NCBI RefSeq assembly: GCF_030730875.1 | Contig: NZ_JAVAMA010000002.1 | Coordinates: 310,001-374,000, forward strand | Reading direction: 5' to 3' | DNA: 64,000 nucleotides | DNA from: Sphingomonas sp. DG1-23 | Lineage (GTDB): Bacteria > Pseudomonadota > Alphaproteobacteria > Sphingomonadales > Sphingomonadaceae | Part shown: in pieces, positions 42,054-52,304 of the stretch | Layout: each line of letters starts with the position of its first letter | Numbering within the stretch: position 1 is the first letter of the stretch | The notes under the pieces: generated by a model | The model's input: only the letters and a program-made list of their open reading frames with translations | What the model was told of the DNA's origin: nothing | Database searches by the model: none | Translations under genes and position numbers: made by a program

Positions 42054-44903
42054 TTGAGGAACTTGCTGCGCGGCGCGGCGCTTGCCGCGATGCTGATGTC
42101 GGGCACGGCACTGGCGTCCGAAGTCGAGCGGGTGACGCACGGCGTGATCGTCACTCCGGACCAGGGGGCGGCGAAGCGCGTGCGAGTATTGGCCTATGGC
42201 GACGCTGCGTTCCGGGTGACGGCGGTTCCGGCCAGCGATCTCAACCTGCCCAAAAGCCTGATGGTGACGGCGGAGGCGGCGGGCGATCCGGTAGTGACCG
42301 AGGTGAGGGGGCTGGTGACGCTCAAGCTGCCCAAGGCGACCGCCGAGATCCGGCTTTCCGACGGCCGCGTCCAGTTCCGCGACGCCGCCGGCAAGCTCGT
42401 CCTCGACGAGACCCGGCGGCGCTTCACGCCGACCAGCGCCGACGGCAAACCCTTCCTCGCCACCGAACAGCAATTCAACCGCGGCACCGACGAGGGGTTT
42501 TACGGCCTCGGCCAGCACCAGAACCGGCAGATGAACTATAACGGCGAGGACGTCGAGCTCGCCCAGCACAATATGGACATCGCGATCCCGTTCCTCGTGT
42601 CGACGCGCAATTACGGGCTGCTCTGGGACAATGCCTCGATCACGCGCTTCGGCAATCCGCTGCCTTACGCGCATGTCGGGCAGGGGCTGAAGGTGTCTAG
42701 CGGCGGCAAGCCCGGCTGGAAGGCCGAATATTTCCTCGACGACAAGCCCGCGGTGACCCGGCAGGAGCCGTTCATCGACTATCAGTTCATCCGGGATCAG
42801 AAGAACTGGCCCGCGGCCGCCAAGGCGCAGACTGTCGCCTCGCCGGAGAGCGGGCAGAACACCGCCGGCGTGGTGGTCGGCAAGCAGAACGTTGTGTGGA
42901 GCGGCAGCGTCACGCCGGAAAAGACTGGCATGCACAAGTTCCGGCTCTATTCGTCGAGCTATGTGAAGGTCTTCGCCGACGGCAAGGAGATATTGTCGCG
43001 CTGGCGGCAGAACTGGAACCCGTGGTTCCACAATTTCGAGCTGGAGATGACGAAGGGCAAGCCGGTCGACCTGCGGGTCGAATGGGAACCCAATGCCGGC
43101 TATCTCGCGTTTTATCATTCGGATCCGCTGGCCGAGCCCGACCGCCACTCGCTCTGGCTCTCCTCGGATGTCGGCCGGTCGATCGACTATTACTTCGTCG
43201 GCGGCCGCGACATGGACGAAGTCATCGCCGGCTATCGCGGGCTCACCGGCAAGGCCGAGATGATGCCCGCCTCGGCTTATGGCTTCTGGCAGAGCCGCCA
43301 GCGCTACGACACGCAGGAGCAATTGCTGGGCGTGGTCCGCGAATATCGCAAGCGGCAGATCCCGATCGACAATGTCGTGCTCGACTGGCGCTATTGGGTC
43401 GACGACCAATGGGGCAGTCACGATTTCGACGCGACGCGTTTCCCCGATCCCAAGGCGATGGTCGACGAAGCGCATGCGCTCAACACGCAAGTGATGATCT
43501 CGGTCTGGGCCAAATTCTATCCGCACACCGAGAACGGCAAGGCGCTCGACGCCAGAGGCTTTCTGTATCGCCGTCCGCTCGACGCCGGACAGAAGGACTG
43601 GGTCGGGCCCGGCTATGCCAACACCTTCTACGATCCCTACGCACCCGGCGCCGGCGACCTCTATTTCAAACAGATCGCCGAGAAACTGGTGTCGAAGGGC
43701 TTCGACGCCTGGTGGCTCGATTCGAACGAGCCCGACTGGCATTCGAACCTGTCGATCGAGGAACGCGCCTATCAGATGGGCTCGCCGGCGGCGGGGCCGG
43801 GGGCCGCAGTGTTCAACAGCTATCCGCTCGTCCATGTCGAAGGCGTGGCCGGGAATCTGCGCCGCGCCCAGCCCGAACGGCGGCCCTTCATTCTGTCGCG
43901 CTCTGGCTTCGGCGGCATCCAGCGGGCGAGCGCGGCGCTGTGGTCTGGCGACGTCACTGCGCGCTGGGACGATTTCCGGGACCAGATCTCGGCCGGGGTT
44001 AATCTGTCGATGTCGGGGGTGCCCAACTGGACGCACGACATTGGCGGCTTCGCGCTCGAGGACCGCTACACCAATCAGGAGCCGGCGCATGTCGCCGAAT
44101 GGCGCGAGCTCAATCTGCGCTGGTTCCAGTTCGGCGCCTTCTCGCCGTTGTTCCGCAGCCATGGCGAGACGCCGAAACGCGAGATCTTCGAGATCGCGGC
44201 CGGGGATCCGGCGATGTACGACGCGATGGTCTGGTACGATCGCCTGCGCTACCGGCTGATGCCCTATATCTACACCATCGCCGCCGACACCTGGCACAAG
44301 GACGGCACGATGATGCGCGGGCTGGTGATGGACTTCCCGGCCGATCGCAAGACGTGGAATGTGGACGACGCCTATATGTTCGGGCCGGCCTTCCTCGTCG
44401 CGCCGGTGACCGAATTCCATGCCCGGGCGCGCGACCTGTATCTGCCCGCAGGCGCCGGCTGGTACGATTTCGCGACGGGAGCCTTCTTCAAGGGCGGCCA
44501 GACGATCGAGGCGGCGGCGCCGCGCGAGCGCATGCCCTTGTTCGTCCGCGCCGGATCGATCGTGCCGACCGGCGCCGCGCTCAATTTTGTCGGCGAACAG
44601 CCCGACGGGCCGATCGTGCTGCACGTCTTCACCGGTGCCGACGGGTCCTTCTCGCTCTACGAGGATGACGGCGTCAGCCCGGCCTATAAGCAGGGCAAGT
44701 TCGCGCGGGTGCCGGTGAAATGGGACGAAGCCGGCGCGACGCTGACGATCGGTGCGCGCGAAGGCGGTTTCGACGGGATGGAGAAGAAGCGCGCGGTGTC
44801 GGTGCGCTTCTACCTGCCGGGCCGCGCCGTGGCGCCGGACTTCGCTGAATCGCCGCAGAATTTCGTCTATGACGGGACGGCGATCACGGTCCGGCGACCG
44901 TGA
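42054..44903 (+). CDS. GH31 glycosidase with PA14 insert (alpha-xylosidase-like)
   Basis: Exported glycoside hydrolase of 949 residues. A signal peptide (MRNLLRGAALAAMLMSGTALA) is followed by the GH31 N-terminal beta domain, a PA14 insert (about residues 215-370: GVVVGKQNVVWSGSVTPEKT, FRLYSSSYVKVFADGKE), the barrel and two C-terminal beta domains. The nucleophile is Asp556 in WWLDSNEPD and the acid/base is Asp633 in SGDVTARWDD. The PA14 insert is known from Xyl31-type alpha-xylosidases acting on xyloglucan oligosaccharides, so that activity is likely. Start TTG 42054 is supported by AGGAG at 7 bases. No TonB receptor or other xyloglucan gene is nearby. Confidence 0.9.
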   Translation: MRNLLRGAALAAMLMSGTALASEVERVTHGVIVTPDQGAAKRVRVLAYGDAAFRVTAVPASDLNLPKSLMVTAEAAGDPVVTEVRGLVTLKLPKATAEIRLSDGRVQFRDAAGKLVLDETRRRFTPTSADGKPFLATEQQFNRGTDEGFYGLGQHQNRQMNYNGEDVELAQHNMDIAIPFLVSTRNYGLLWDNASITRFGNPLPYAHVGQGLKVSSGGKPGWKAEYFLDDKPAVTRQEPFIDYQFIRDQKNWPAAAKAQTVASPESGQNTAGVVVGKQNVVWSGSVTPEKTGMHKFRLYSSSYVKVFADGKEILSRWRQNWNPWFHNFELEMTKGKPVDLRVEWEPNAGYLAFYHSDPLAEPDRHSLWLSSDVGRSIDYYFVGGRDMDEVIAGYRGLTGKAEMMPASAYGFWQSRQRYDTQEQLLGVVREYRKRQIPIDNVVLDWRYWVDDQWGSHDFDATRFPDPKAMVDEAHALNTQVMISVWAKFYPHTENGKALDARGFLYRRPLDAGQKDWVGPGYANTFYDPYAPGAGDLYFKQIAEKLVSKGFDAWWLDSNEPDWHSNLSIEERAYQMGSPAAGPGAAVFNSYPLVHVEGVAGNLRRAQPERRPFILSRSGFGGIQRASAALWSGDVTARWDDFRDQISAGVNLSMSGVPNWTHDIGGFALEDRYTNQEPAHVAEWRELNLRWFQFGAFSPLFRSHGETPKREIFEIAAGDPAMYDAMVWYDRLRYRLMPYIYTIAADTWHKDGTMMRGLVMDFPADRKTWNVDDAYMFGPAFLVAPVTEFHARARDLYLPAGAGWYDFATGAFFKGGQTIEAAAPRERMPLFVRAGSIVPTGAALNFVGEQPDGPIVLHVFTGADGSFSLYEDDGVSPAYKQGKFARVPVKWDEAGATLTIGAREGGFDGMEKKRAVSVRFYLPGRAVAPDFAESPQNFVYDGTAITVRRP

Positions 44904-44906
44904 TCG
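44881..44906. terminator. Perfect 11-bp hairpin over the GH31 stop
   Basis: CGATCACGGTC-CGGC-GACCGTGATCG is a perfect inverted repeat spanning the GH31 stop codon (44901-44903). It lies 9 bases before the end of the convergent TonB-C-like gene. There is no T tract; a bidirectional termination role is inferred from position. Confidence 0.5.
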
Positions 44907-44915
44907 CCCGCCGGC

Positions 44916-45536
44916 TCAGCGCGAGGCGACCTTGTCGACCATGAAGCTGGCGTTGAAATAGCGCACCGCCGCGGCAGCCGAGGACGAGCCGCTCTTCGGC
45001 GCCTCGGCCCGGAAGGTGCGCGTGGCATAGTCGCACGCGGTCCGGTCCGCCGCGCCGCTCCCGCTCGATGCGAGCACCGCGCACTCCTTGGGCGCGCCTG
45101 CCGCATAATAGACGAGCTGGACCTTGGCGGGGCGGACATAGCCGTTGGGAAGCGCCGCAACCTGCAACGTCGCGTCGATCGTGCTGCGCGGCTGGTGCTC
45201 CTTCTCCAATCCCCATGGCGTGGACATGCGATATTCGCCGGCGATGCTGCGGCCGCTCGCATCGGTCGCCGGCTCGAAATGCGCGCGCCTGGAGAGCAGG
45301 GCGCAGGTCTGCGAGTCGAGCAGCTTCGAAAGGCTCGATTCGGTGACTTTGCACCCGGTGACGCTGCCTTCGGGCGAGACCGCGAGCAGGACCGATACGA
45401 TCCCCGCTTCGCCGCGGCGGATCGCTTCCATCGGATAATCGTCATAGGTGATCACCGGCTGCGGATCGACGAGCCGCGGCGGTTCGGGGGCAAGCGGCGC
45501 GGCCTGCAGGGCTACGAGCAACAGCGTGATCATCAA
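44916..45536 (-). CDS. Secreted protein with two TonB-C-like domains
   Basis: A 206-residue protein with a short N-terminal hydrophobic signal (MITLLLVALQAAPLA). A TonB C-terminal-like domain follows (YPMEAIRRGEAGIVSVLLAV, then GCKVTESSLSKLLDSQTCAL, FEPATDASGR). A second, weaker repeat follows (DATLQVAALPNGYV ... CDYATRTFRAEAP), with its own cysteine pair. The first domain mirrors that of the 5813-6619 gene. No TM anchor other than the signal is seen. The role is unknown. It is divergent from the S9 peptidase. Confidence 0.8.
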   Translation of the reverse strand: MMITLLLVALQAAPLAPEPPRLVDPQPVITYDDYPMEAIRRGEAGIVSVLLAVSPEGSVTGCKVTESSLSKLLDSQTCALLSRRAHFEPATDASGRSIAGEYRMSTPWGLEKEHQPRSTIDATLQVAALPNGYVRPAKVQLVYYAAGAPKECAVLASSGSGAADRTACDYATRTFRAEAPKSGSSSAAAAVRYFNASFMVDKVASR

Positions 45537-45688
45537 CGGCCTCCCTCGAATGCGAGGAAGGCAGCATGACGTGCGGCAGGCCGATAGGCAATCGTCACGC
45601 GCCGCGGGCTACGGCAGCGAGGCTTGCATTGCGCGGCGGCCCCGCTTTAGGTTCGGCGTGTCGCCGGTCCTCGGCGAAGGGGGCGATC

Positions 45689-47653
45689 ATGCGGGCAATT
45701 CGGCTGAGCCGTTTCGGCGGCGCGGCATTTCTCTTTTTGTGCGCGCCGGGTGCGACTGCGCAAACGCCGGCGGCGCTTCCCGCTGCGGTCCCGATCCCTG
45801 CGGCGGTCTTTGCCGAGAAGCCCGCTTTCTCGCTGCCGAAACTGTCCCCCGATGCGGCGAGGGTCGCCGCGGTCGAGCATAACGGCGTCAAGACGCGGCT
45901 GCTCGTCACCACGCTCGCGGGCACGGCGACCGAGCCGCAATATTATGACGTCGGCGCGCTTCCCATTTCGGACGTGCGCTGGGCCGGTCCGAACCGGCTG
46001 CTCGTCCGGTCGGATCTCGTGCTGGAGGTGCTCGGCCTCACGCTGCAGATCGCCAGGCTGACGGTGCTGGATCTTCGGACCGGGGCGCTTCACGATCTCG
46101 ATCCGAAGAACAATCTTTTCCTCACCGGCGAAGTGCTTCACGTCGATCCGGAAGGCGAGTGGCTGTTGCTCGCCGCGCCGAAGGCCGTGGGCGAGACACC
46201 GCTGGTGCGGCGCATCGATCTCGGCTCGGGCGCCAGCGAGATCGTCGAGAAGGCGCGGCCCAATGTCTGGAGCTGGTTCGCCGACACCAATGGCGTGGTC
46301 CGCGCCGGCATCGCCTATGACGATGACCGCTGGACGATGTGGTATCGCGATCGGCCCGGCGCGGCGCTCGCCAAAGTGCGCTCGCCGCGGTTCGAGGAGA
46401 GCGAGGGCTCGGTCGACGGCGTCTATTTCTTCCCGGGCGACAATATGGGGGCGATCGTCACCAATACGCGGACGGGGCGGTTCGCGGCATATCGTTTCGA
46501 TTTCGGCAGCGGGCAGATCGGCGAGGCGATCTACGAACATCCCGCCGTCGACGTCACCGCGATCGTTCCCGATCCGCAGACGCGCGCGATCGCCGGCATC
46601 TCCTATGAGGACGATCGCACGCGGGTGGCGTGGATATCGCCCGCGATGCAGACCGTGCAGAAGCGTCTCGACAAGGCTTTCCCCGATCTTGCTTCGGTCG
46701 TCATCGACAGCAGCGCTGACGGGAAGCATCTGCTGATCTGGTCGGGCGGGGCGAGCGATCCGGGCACCTTCTATACGTTCGACGTGGCCGCGCGGCGGCT
46801 CGAAACCTTGGTGAAGCCCTATCAGAAGCTTTCGGAGGCGCGGCTGAGCACCGTCGCGCCGATCCGCTACACGGCGCGCGACGGCGTCTCGATCCCCGGC
46901 TATCTCACCTTGCCGCAGGGGCGGGCCGGGAAGGGCCTGCCGCTGATCCTCCTGCCGCATGGCGGGCCCTTTGCGCGCGACGGCTGGCGCTACGATCCGT
47001 ACGTGCAGTTCCTCGCCAGCCGCGGCTATGCCGTGCTCCAGCCCAATTTCCGCGGATCGACCGGCTATGGGAAGAGCTTCGTCGAGCTGGGCTACGGCCA
47101 ATGGGGCCGCAAGATGCAGGACGATGTCGACGACGGCGTCGACTGGCTGGCCGGCCAGGGCATCATCGACCCGAAGCGGGTCTGCATCATGGGGATATCC
47201 TATGGCGGTTACGTCGCTTTGTGGGGTGCGATCCGCAACCCCGAACGCTATCGCTGCGCCGCGAGCCTCGCCGGCGTGACCGACCTGCCCGGCATGCTGC
47301 GCTACGATCGCCAGATGTTCAGTGCGACGCGCTACTTCAAGCAATGGCAGCAGCGGATCCGCGGCGAGAAGGACGCCGATCTCAAGGCGCTGTCGCCGCT
47401 CGCCCAGGCTTCGCGGCTGCGCGTGCCGGTGTTGATCGCGCACGGGACGCTCGACAAGACCGTGCCCGCACAACAGGCGCAACAGATGATCAAGGCACTC
47501 GCCAGGCGAAAGGATCTCGGGCCCGAGATCACCTCCGCCTTTTACGAGGGCGAGGGCCATGGGCTGGAGAGTTCGGCCAACCTCGCCGATTTCCTCACGC
47601 GTCTCGAAAGCTTCCTCGCCAAACACAATCCGGCCGATCCGCCGGAGAATTGA
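45689..47653 (+). CDS. S9 family prolyl oligopeptidase-like peptidase
   Basis: Exported serine peptidase of 654 residues. It has a signal peptide (residues 1-24, FLFLCAPGATAQ), a beta-propeller of about 360 residues and an alpha/beta-hydrolase domain from about 385. The triad is Ser504 in GISYGGY, Asp589 in HGTLDKTVP and His624 in GEGHGLE. The oxyanion-region segments LILLPHGGPFARD and FRGSTGYGKSF are typical of S9C acylaminoacyl-peptidase-like proteins. ATG 45689 is preferred over 45566 because it starts the signal peptide. It ends 3 bases before the end of the efflux outer-membrane gene. Confidence 0.92.
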   Translation: MRAIRLSRFGGAAFLFLCAPGATAQTPAALPAAVPIPAAVFAEKPAFSLPKLSPDAARVAAVEHNGVKTRLLVTTLAGTATEPQYYDVGALPISDVRWAGPNRLLVRSDLVLEVLGLTLQIARLTVLDLRTGALHDLDPKNNLFLTGEVLHVDPEGEWLLLAAPKAVGETPLVRRIDLGSGASEIVEKARPNVWSWFADTNGVVRAGIAYDDDRWTMWYRDRPGAALAKVRSPRFEESEGSVDGVYFFPGDNMGAIVTNTRTGRFAAYRFDFGSGQIGEAIYEHPAVDVTAIVPDPQTRAIAGISYEDDRTRVAWISPAMQTVQKRLDKAFPDLASVVIDSSADGKHLLIWSGGASDPGTFYTFDVAARRLETLVKPYQKLSEARLSTVAPIRYTARDGVSIPGYLTLPQGRAGKGLPLILLPHGGPFARDGWRYDPYVQFLASRGYAVLQPNFRGSTGYGKSFVELGYGQWGRKMQDDVDDGVDWLAGQGIIDPKRVCIMGISYGGYVALWGAIRNPERYRCAASLAGVTDLPGMLRYDRQMFSATRYFKQWQQRIRGEKDADLKALSPLAQASRLRVPVLIAHGTLDKTVPAQQAQQMIKALARRKDLGPEITSAFYEGEGHGLESSANLADFLTRLESFLAKHNPADPPEN

Positions 47654-47656
47654 GGC

Positions 47657-49096
47657 TTATTGCGTGGCGGCCGGCTCGCGTCGCACGGGCGCCGGCGCAG
47701 TCTCCCAGCCGCCGCCGAGCGCATTGAACAATGCGACCTGCGCTTCGGCGAGCGCCGCGTTGGACTGGGCGAGCGTGGCGCGGGCGCTGGCGCGGTCGCG
47801 TTCGGCGTCGATGCGCTGGAGCAGGGTGTCGCGGCCCGCGGAGAAGCGGAGGCCGGCGATCCGCGCGGCGTTGGTCGCGGCAGTCTCGGCACGGCGGAGC
47901 GCGACGTTGCGCTCGATCTCGCCCGAATAGCGGGCGAGCGCCTGCTCGACTTCGCGGAGCGCCGTCAGCACGGCGCCGTCGAATGCCGCGAGCGAGCGCT
48001 CCGACGTCGCTTCGGCCTGACGCAGGCGGCTGCGGGCCTGCCCCATATTGGGGAAGCTCCAGCTGATCAGCGGCCCGAGCGAGAAGCCGAACGAATCCGA
48101 TTTGGCGAGGTCGCCGATATCCTGCGCGCCGAGCGTGACCGAGCCGAGCAGGCGGATCGAGGGATAGAGCGCGGCGGTCGCCACGCCGACCCGGGCGGTG
48201 TCGGCGGCGAGCTGGCGCTCGGCCTGACGGACATCGGGACGGCGGGCGAGCAGGGCGGTGCCGTCCCCGACCGGGATCAGCCCGCTGACCTGCGGCGCGA
48301 CGGTGCATCCTGCCGCTGCGGCATCGGTCTCGGCCGGCGGACGGCCGGTAAGGGTCGCGAGCGCATAGAGCGCGGCGCGGCGCTCGGCCTCGAACTGCGG
48401 AACCTGCGAACGCGCATTCTCGGCAAGGACCATGGTCTGGTCGACGTCGCGCTGGGTGCCGCGGCCCGCCTCGAGCAACCGCCGGGTGAGGCCGAGCGTC
48501 TGGTCCTGCAGCTGCGCGGTCTCGCGTGCCACCGCAGCCTGCGCGGCGAAGCTGCACGCCTGGGCATAGGTGCGCGCGGTCTCGGCGGCGATGGCGATGC
48601 GCGCGGCGTCGAGCCCGGCCTGCGCCGCGGCGAGGTCGCCCCGCGCCGCCTCGATCGAGCGCGATACCTGGCCGAACAGATCGACCTGATAGCCCGCGTC
48701 GAGCCCGACCTGGAAGAAGTCGAATTCGCTGCTCTGCACGCCAGGGAAGTTGACTGCGTTTCCGCCCTGGCGCTGGCGCGTGTAGCGGGCGCTGAGGTCG
48801 GTGGTCGGCAGCCGCTGGTTGCGCGCTTCCGACAGCAAGGCGCGGGCGCGCTTCAGATTGGCGGCGGCGACCCGGATGTCGGTATTGTGCGCCAGCGCAT
48901 CGACCACCAGCCGGTCGAGCACCGGATCGCGGAATAAATGCCACCATTCGCCCTCGACCGCGCCGGTGGAGACCTTGGTGACGCCGGGATCGACGAAATT
49001 GCCCGCCGCGGTCGGCGGCGTCGCGGGCCGCTCATAGTTCGGGCCGACCGCGCAGGCCGAGAGCAGGCCTGCGGCGAGGATCGAGAGGCGCTTCAT
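47657..49096 (-). CDS. Outer-membrane efflux lipoprotein (NodT/OprM family)
   Basis: Outer-membrane channel of an RND pump, 479 residues. It has the lipobox LLSAC (Cys15), then VGPNYERPATP and the duplicated OEP repeats with long helices (LKRARALLSEARNQRLPTTD; RRLLEAGRGTQRDVDQT; LRFSAGRDTLLQRIDAERD). Its ATG overlaps the stop of the RND pump gene by 4 bases (ATGA), so expression is coupled. It is the last gene of the MFP-RND-OMF operon. Confidence 0.95.
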   Translation of the reverse strand: MKRLSILAAGLLSACAVGPNYERPATPPTAAGNFVDPGVTKVSTGAVEGEWWHLFRDPVLDRLVVDALAHNTDIRVAAANLKRARALLSEARNQRLPTTDLSARYTRQRQGGNAVNFPGVQSSEFDFFQVGLDAGYQVDLFGQVSRSIEAARGDLAAAQAGLDAARIAIAAETARTYAQACSFAAQAAVARETAQLQDQTLGLTRRLLEAGRGTQRDVDQTMVLAENARSQVPQFEAERRAALYALATLTGRPPAETDAAAAGCTVAPQVSGLIPVGDGTALLARRPDVRQAERQLAADTARVGVATAALYPSIRLLGSVTLGAQDIGDLAKSDSFGFSLGPLISWSFPNMGQARSRLRQAEATSERSLAAFDGAVLTALREVEQALARYSGEIERNVALRRAETAATNAARIAGLRFSAGRDTLLQRIDAERDRASARATLAQSNAALAEAQVALFNALGGGWETAPAPVRREPAATQ

Positions 49097-52000
49097 GCCA
49101 TGGCCTCCGCTTCGGGCGCATGCGGCGCGTCGGGCTTCTTGTGCGAGAAGCGCGCGCGCTGCCGTTCCGCCCAGCCCGCCAGCTTGCGGACCATGACGTA
49201 GAATGCCGGGGTGAACAGCAGGCCGAAGAAGGTCACGCCGATCATCCCGAAGAACACCGCGACGCCCAGCGCCTGACGAAGCTCCGCCGCGGCGCCGCTC
49301 GCGATCACCAGCGGCAGCACGCCGAGAATGAACGCGATCGAGGTCATGATGATCGGGCGCATGCGCTGATGCGCCGCCTGCTCGGCCGCCGCGCGCGGTT
49401 CGAGCCCTTGTTCCTCCTCGCCCTGGCGCGCGAACTCGACGATCAGGATCGCATTCTTGGCGGCGAGGCCGATCAGCACGACCAGCCCGATCTGCGTCAG
49501 GATATTGTTGTCCATTCCCATCAGATTCACGCCGAGGATCGCGGCGAGCAGGCACATCGGCACGATCAGGATCACCGCCAGCGGCAGCACGAGGCTCTCG
49601 TAGAGCGCCGCGAGCAGCAGGAAGACGAACACCACCGCGAGACCGAAGGCGATCACGCCGGTATTGCCCGCCTGGCGCTGTTCGAACGCCAGCTCGGTCC
49701 ATTCGAAGCCCATGCCCTTGGGCAGGGTCCGCGCGGCGAGCGCCTCCATCGAGTCGAGCGACTGGCCGGTGGAGAAACCGGGCTTGGTGTCGCCCATCAA
49801 TTCGGCGGCGGGGTAGAGATTGTAGCGCACGACGCGATAGGGTCCGGCGTCGTTCTTGAGCGCCATCACCGCGCTCATCGGCACCATCTTGCCCGAAGCC
49901 GAGCGCGTCTTCAGCGCCTGGATGTCCGAAGCGTCGTCGCGATAGGCGGCGTCGGCCTGCGCGGTTACCCGAAAGGTGCGGCCCAGATAGTTGAAGTCGT
50001 TGACATAGGCCGAGCCGAGATACGAGCCGAGCGTCGAATAGATGTTGGCGACCGGCACGCCCATCCGCTCGGCGCGGTCGCGGTCGACTTCGGCGGTCAG
50101 GCGCGGGGTGCCGGTGTTGAACAGCGAGAAGGCGCCGGCGACGCCCTCGGCCTGGTTCGCGCCCATCATCATCGCGAAGCTCGCCTGCGCCAGCGCCTGA
50201 TAGCCCTGACCGCTGCGGTCCTGGACCATCATCTTGAAGCCGCCGCCGGTGCCGATGCCGGGGACGGGCGGGGGCGCGATCACCATGATGTCGCCGCCCT
50301 TGATCCCGCCGAGCGCCGGATAGAGCGCCTGCTGGATCTCGTCGGCACTCTGCTTGCGGTCGGCGTGCGGCTTGAGCGCGAAGAACACCACGCCTGCGTT
50401 CGGCGCGGTCGAGAAGCTCGCGCCGTCGAGGCCGGCAAAGCCGATCGAGGTCTGCACCCCGTCGAGCTTCATCGATTCCTTGATCGCCTCGCGTACCACG
50501 GCGTCGGTGCGCTGCAGCGACGAACCCGGCGGCAGCGAGACCACGCCGATCAGATAGCCCTGATCCTGCGGCGGAATGAACCCGCTCGGCGTCGCAGTGA
50601 AGCGCCAGCCGACGACGAAGATCAGCGCGACATAGACGACGCCGACGATCACCAGCATCCGCACCAGCCGCGCGGTGAGGCGGCTATAGCGGTGCGAGAG
50701 CCAGCTGAAGCCGGCATTGAACTTCTTGCCCGCGCGCCCGGGCAGTCCGAGCAGGCCGGGCCGCGGCGCCTTGTCGTGCTCGGGCTTCTTGAGCACCAGC
50801 GCGCACAAAGCCGGCGAGAGCGTCAGCGAGACGAACGCCGAGATGATCGTCGCCGAGGCGATGGTGATCGCGAATTGCTGGTAGAAGGCGCCCGAGATGC
50901 CGGGGATGAACATGGTCGGGATGAACACGCCGACCAGCACCAGCGAGATCGCGATGATCGCGCCCGACACTTCGTCCATCGTCTTGTGCGCGGCTTCGCG
51001 CGGGCCGATATTTTCCTCTTCCATCAGCCGTTCGACATTCTCGACCACCACGATCGCGTCGTCGACGACGATGCCGATCGCGAGGACGAGCCCGAACAGC
51101 GACAGCGTGTTGAGCGAATAGCCGAACGCGAGCAGCACCGCGAAGGCGCCGACCAGCGACACCGGGATCGCGATGATCGGGATCAGTGCGGTGCGCCAGC
51201 TCTGCAGGAAGACCAGCACCACGAGCACCACGAGGATCAGCGCCTCGACCAAGGTGTGCTCGACCGCGCTGATCGATTCCGAGATATATTCGGTCGGATT
51301 GTAGTCGATCGAATATTTCATGCCCGCAGGGAAGCTCTGCGAGAGCGTGTCGAGTTCCTTCTTCACCGCGTCGGCGGTCGCCAGCGCGTTCGATCCGGGC
51401 ATCTGGAAAATGCCCATGCCGACGGCGCGCTTGCCGCCGAGATAGCCGTTGAAGCTGTAATCCTGCGCGCCGAGCTCGATCCGCGCGACGTCGCGCAGAT
51501 AGGTCAGCCGACCTTCGGTGTCGCGCTTGACCACGACCTTGCCGAATTCCTCGGGGGTGCTCAGCCGGCCCTTGGCCTGCACGCCCAGCTCGAAGGCGGG
51601 GCTGGCCTTGCCGTAAGGCGGCTGGCCGACCGCGCCGGCGGCGACCTGGAGATTCTGCCCGCGGATCGCATTGACCACTTCGTCGACGGTCATGTCGCGC
51701 GCGGCGGCGAGGCCGGGGTCGATCCATACGCGCATATTATAGTCGCGGCCGCCGAACGCCTGGGCCTGGCCGACGCCGGGAACGCGCGCGATCCGGTCGA
51801 GCACCTGCAGGGTGACGTAGTTCGAGATGTACGGGATCTCGAGGCTGTCGTCGGGCGAAGTGAAGAACACCACCATCAGGAAGTCGGGCGAATTCTTGTT
51901 CACCGTGATGCCCAGACGCCGCACGTCCTCGGGCAGGCGCGGTTCGGCCTGCTGGACGCGGTTCTGCACCAGCACCTGCGCCTGATCGACATCGGTACCC

Positions 52001-52293
52001 TGCTTGAACGCGATCGTGATCTGCGTCTGGCCGTTGCCGGTCGAGGACGAGGTCATGTAGATCATGTTCTCGACGCCGTTGATCGCCTGTTCGATCGGTG
52101 CGGCGACGGTTTCGGCCAGCGTCTCCGCGCTCGCGCCCGGATAGGTCGCGGTGACCACCACCGTCGGCGGCGCGATGCTCGGATATTGCGCGATCGGCAG
52201 CGACGGATAGGCGATCGCCCCGATGATCACGATCAGGATCGAGAGCACCGCCGCGAAGATCGGCCGCTCGATGAAGAAATGGGGGAATTTCAT
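49093..52293 (-). CDS. RND multidrug efflux transporter (HAE1, AcrB-like)
   Basis: Inner-membrane proton-driven pump of 1066 residues with 12 transmembrane helices and two large periplasmic loops. HAE1 signatures are present: FFIERPIFAAVLSI at the N-terminus, QNRVQQAEPRLPEDVRRLG, the TM4 proton-relay Asp pair in GIVVDDAIVVVENVER, and RPIIMTSIAFILGVLPL. It probably exports hydrophobic drugs, solvents or phenolics. It is preceded by the fusion protein (gap of 11 bases) and followed by the outer-membrane factor. Confidence 0.96.
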   Translation of the reverse strand: MKFPHFFIERPIFAAVLSILIVIIGAIAYPSLPIAQYPSIAPPTVVVTATYPGASAETLAETVAAPIEQAINGVENMIYMTSSSTGNGQTQITIAFKQGTDVDQAQVLVQNRVQQAEPRLPEDVRRLGITVNKNSPDFLMVVFFTSPDDSLEIPYISNYVTLQVLDRIARVPGVGQAQAFGGRDYNMRVWIDPGLAAARDMTVDEVVNAIRGQNLQVAAGAVGQPPYGKASPAFELGVQAKGRLSTPEEFGKVVVKRDTEGRLTYLRDVARIELGAQDYSFNGYLGGKRAVGMGIFQMPGSNALATADAVKKELDTLSQSFPAGMKYSIDYNPTEYISESISAVEHTLVEALILVVLVVLVFLQSWRTALIPIIAIPVSLVGAFAVLLAFGYSLNTLSLFGLVLAIGIVVDDAIVVVENVERLMEEENIGPREAAHKTMDEVSGAIIAISLVLVGVFIPTMFIPGISGAFYQQFAITIASATIISAFVSLTLSPALCALVLKKPEHDKAPRPGLLGLPGRAGKKFNAGFSWLSHRYSRLTARLVRMLVIVGVVYVALIFVVGWRFTATPSGFIPPQDQGYLIGVVSLPPGSSLQRTDAVVREAIKESMKLDGVQTSIGFAGLDGASFSTAPNAGVVFFALKPHADRKQSADEIQQALYPALGGIKGGDIMVIAPPPVPGIGTGGGFKMMVQDRSGQGYQALAQASFAMMMGANQAEGVAGAFSLFNTGTPRLTAEVDRDRAERMGVPVANIYSTLGSYLGSAYVNDFNYLGRTFRVTAQADAAYRDDASDIQALKTRSASGKMVPMSAVMALKNDAGPYRVVRYNLYPAAELMGDTKPGFSTGQSLDSMEALAARTLPKGMGFEWTELAFEQRQAGNTGVIAFGLAVVFVFLLLAALYESLVLPLAVILIVPMCLLAAILGVNLMGMDNNILTQIGLVVLIGLAAKNAILIVEFARQGEEEQGLEPRAAAEQAAHQRMRPIIMTSIAFILGVLPLVIASGAAAELRQALGVAVFFGMIGVTFFGLLFTPAFYVMVRKLAGWAERQRARFSHKKPDAPHAPEAEAMA

Positions 52294-52304
52294 CGGTGCG
52301 GTCC

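Noticed and set aside
41919..44624. A frame of about 900 codons on the minus strand opposite the GH31 gene
   Set aside because: The GH31 frame has signal peptide, domains and catalytic residues; the antisense frame has none.
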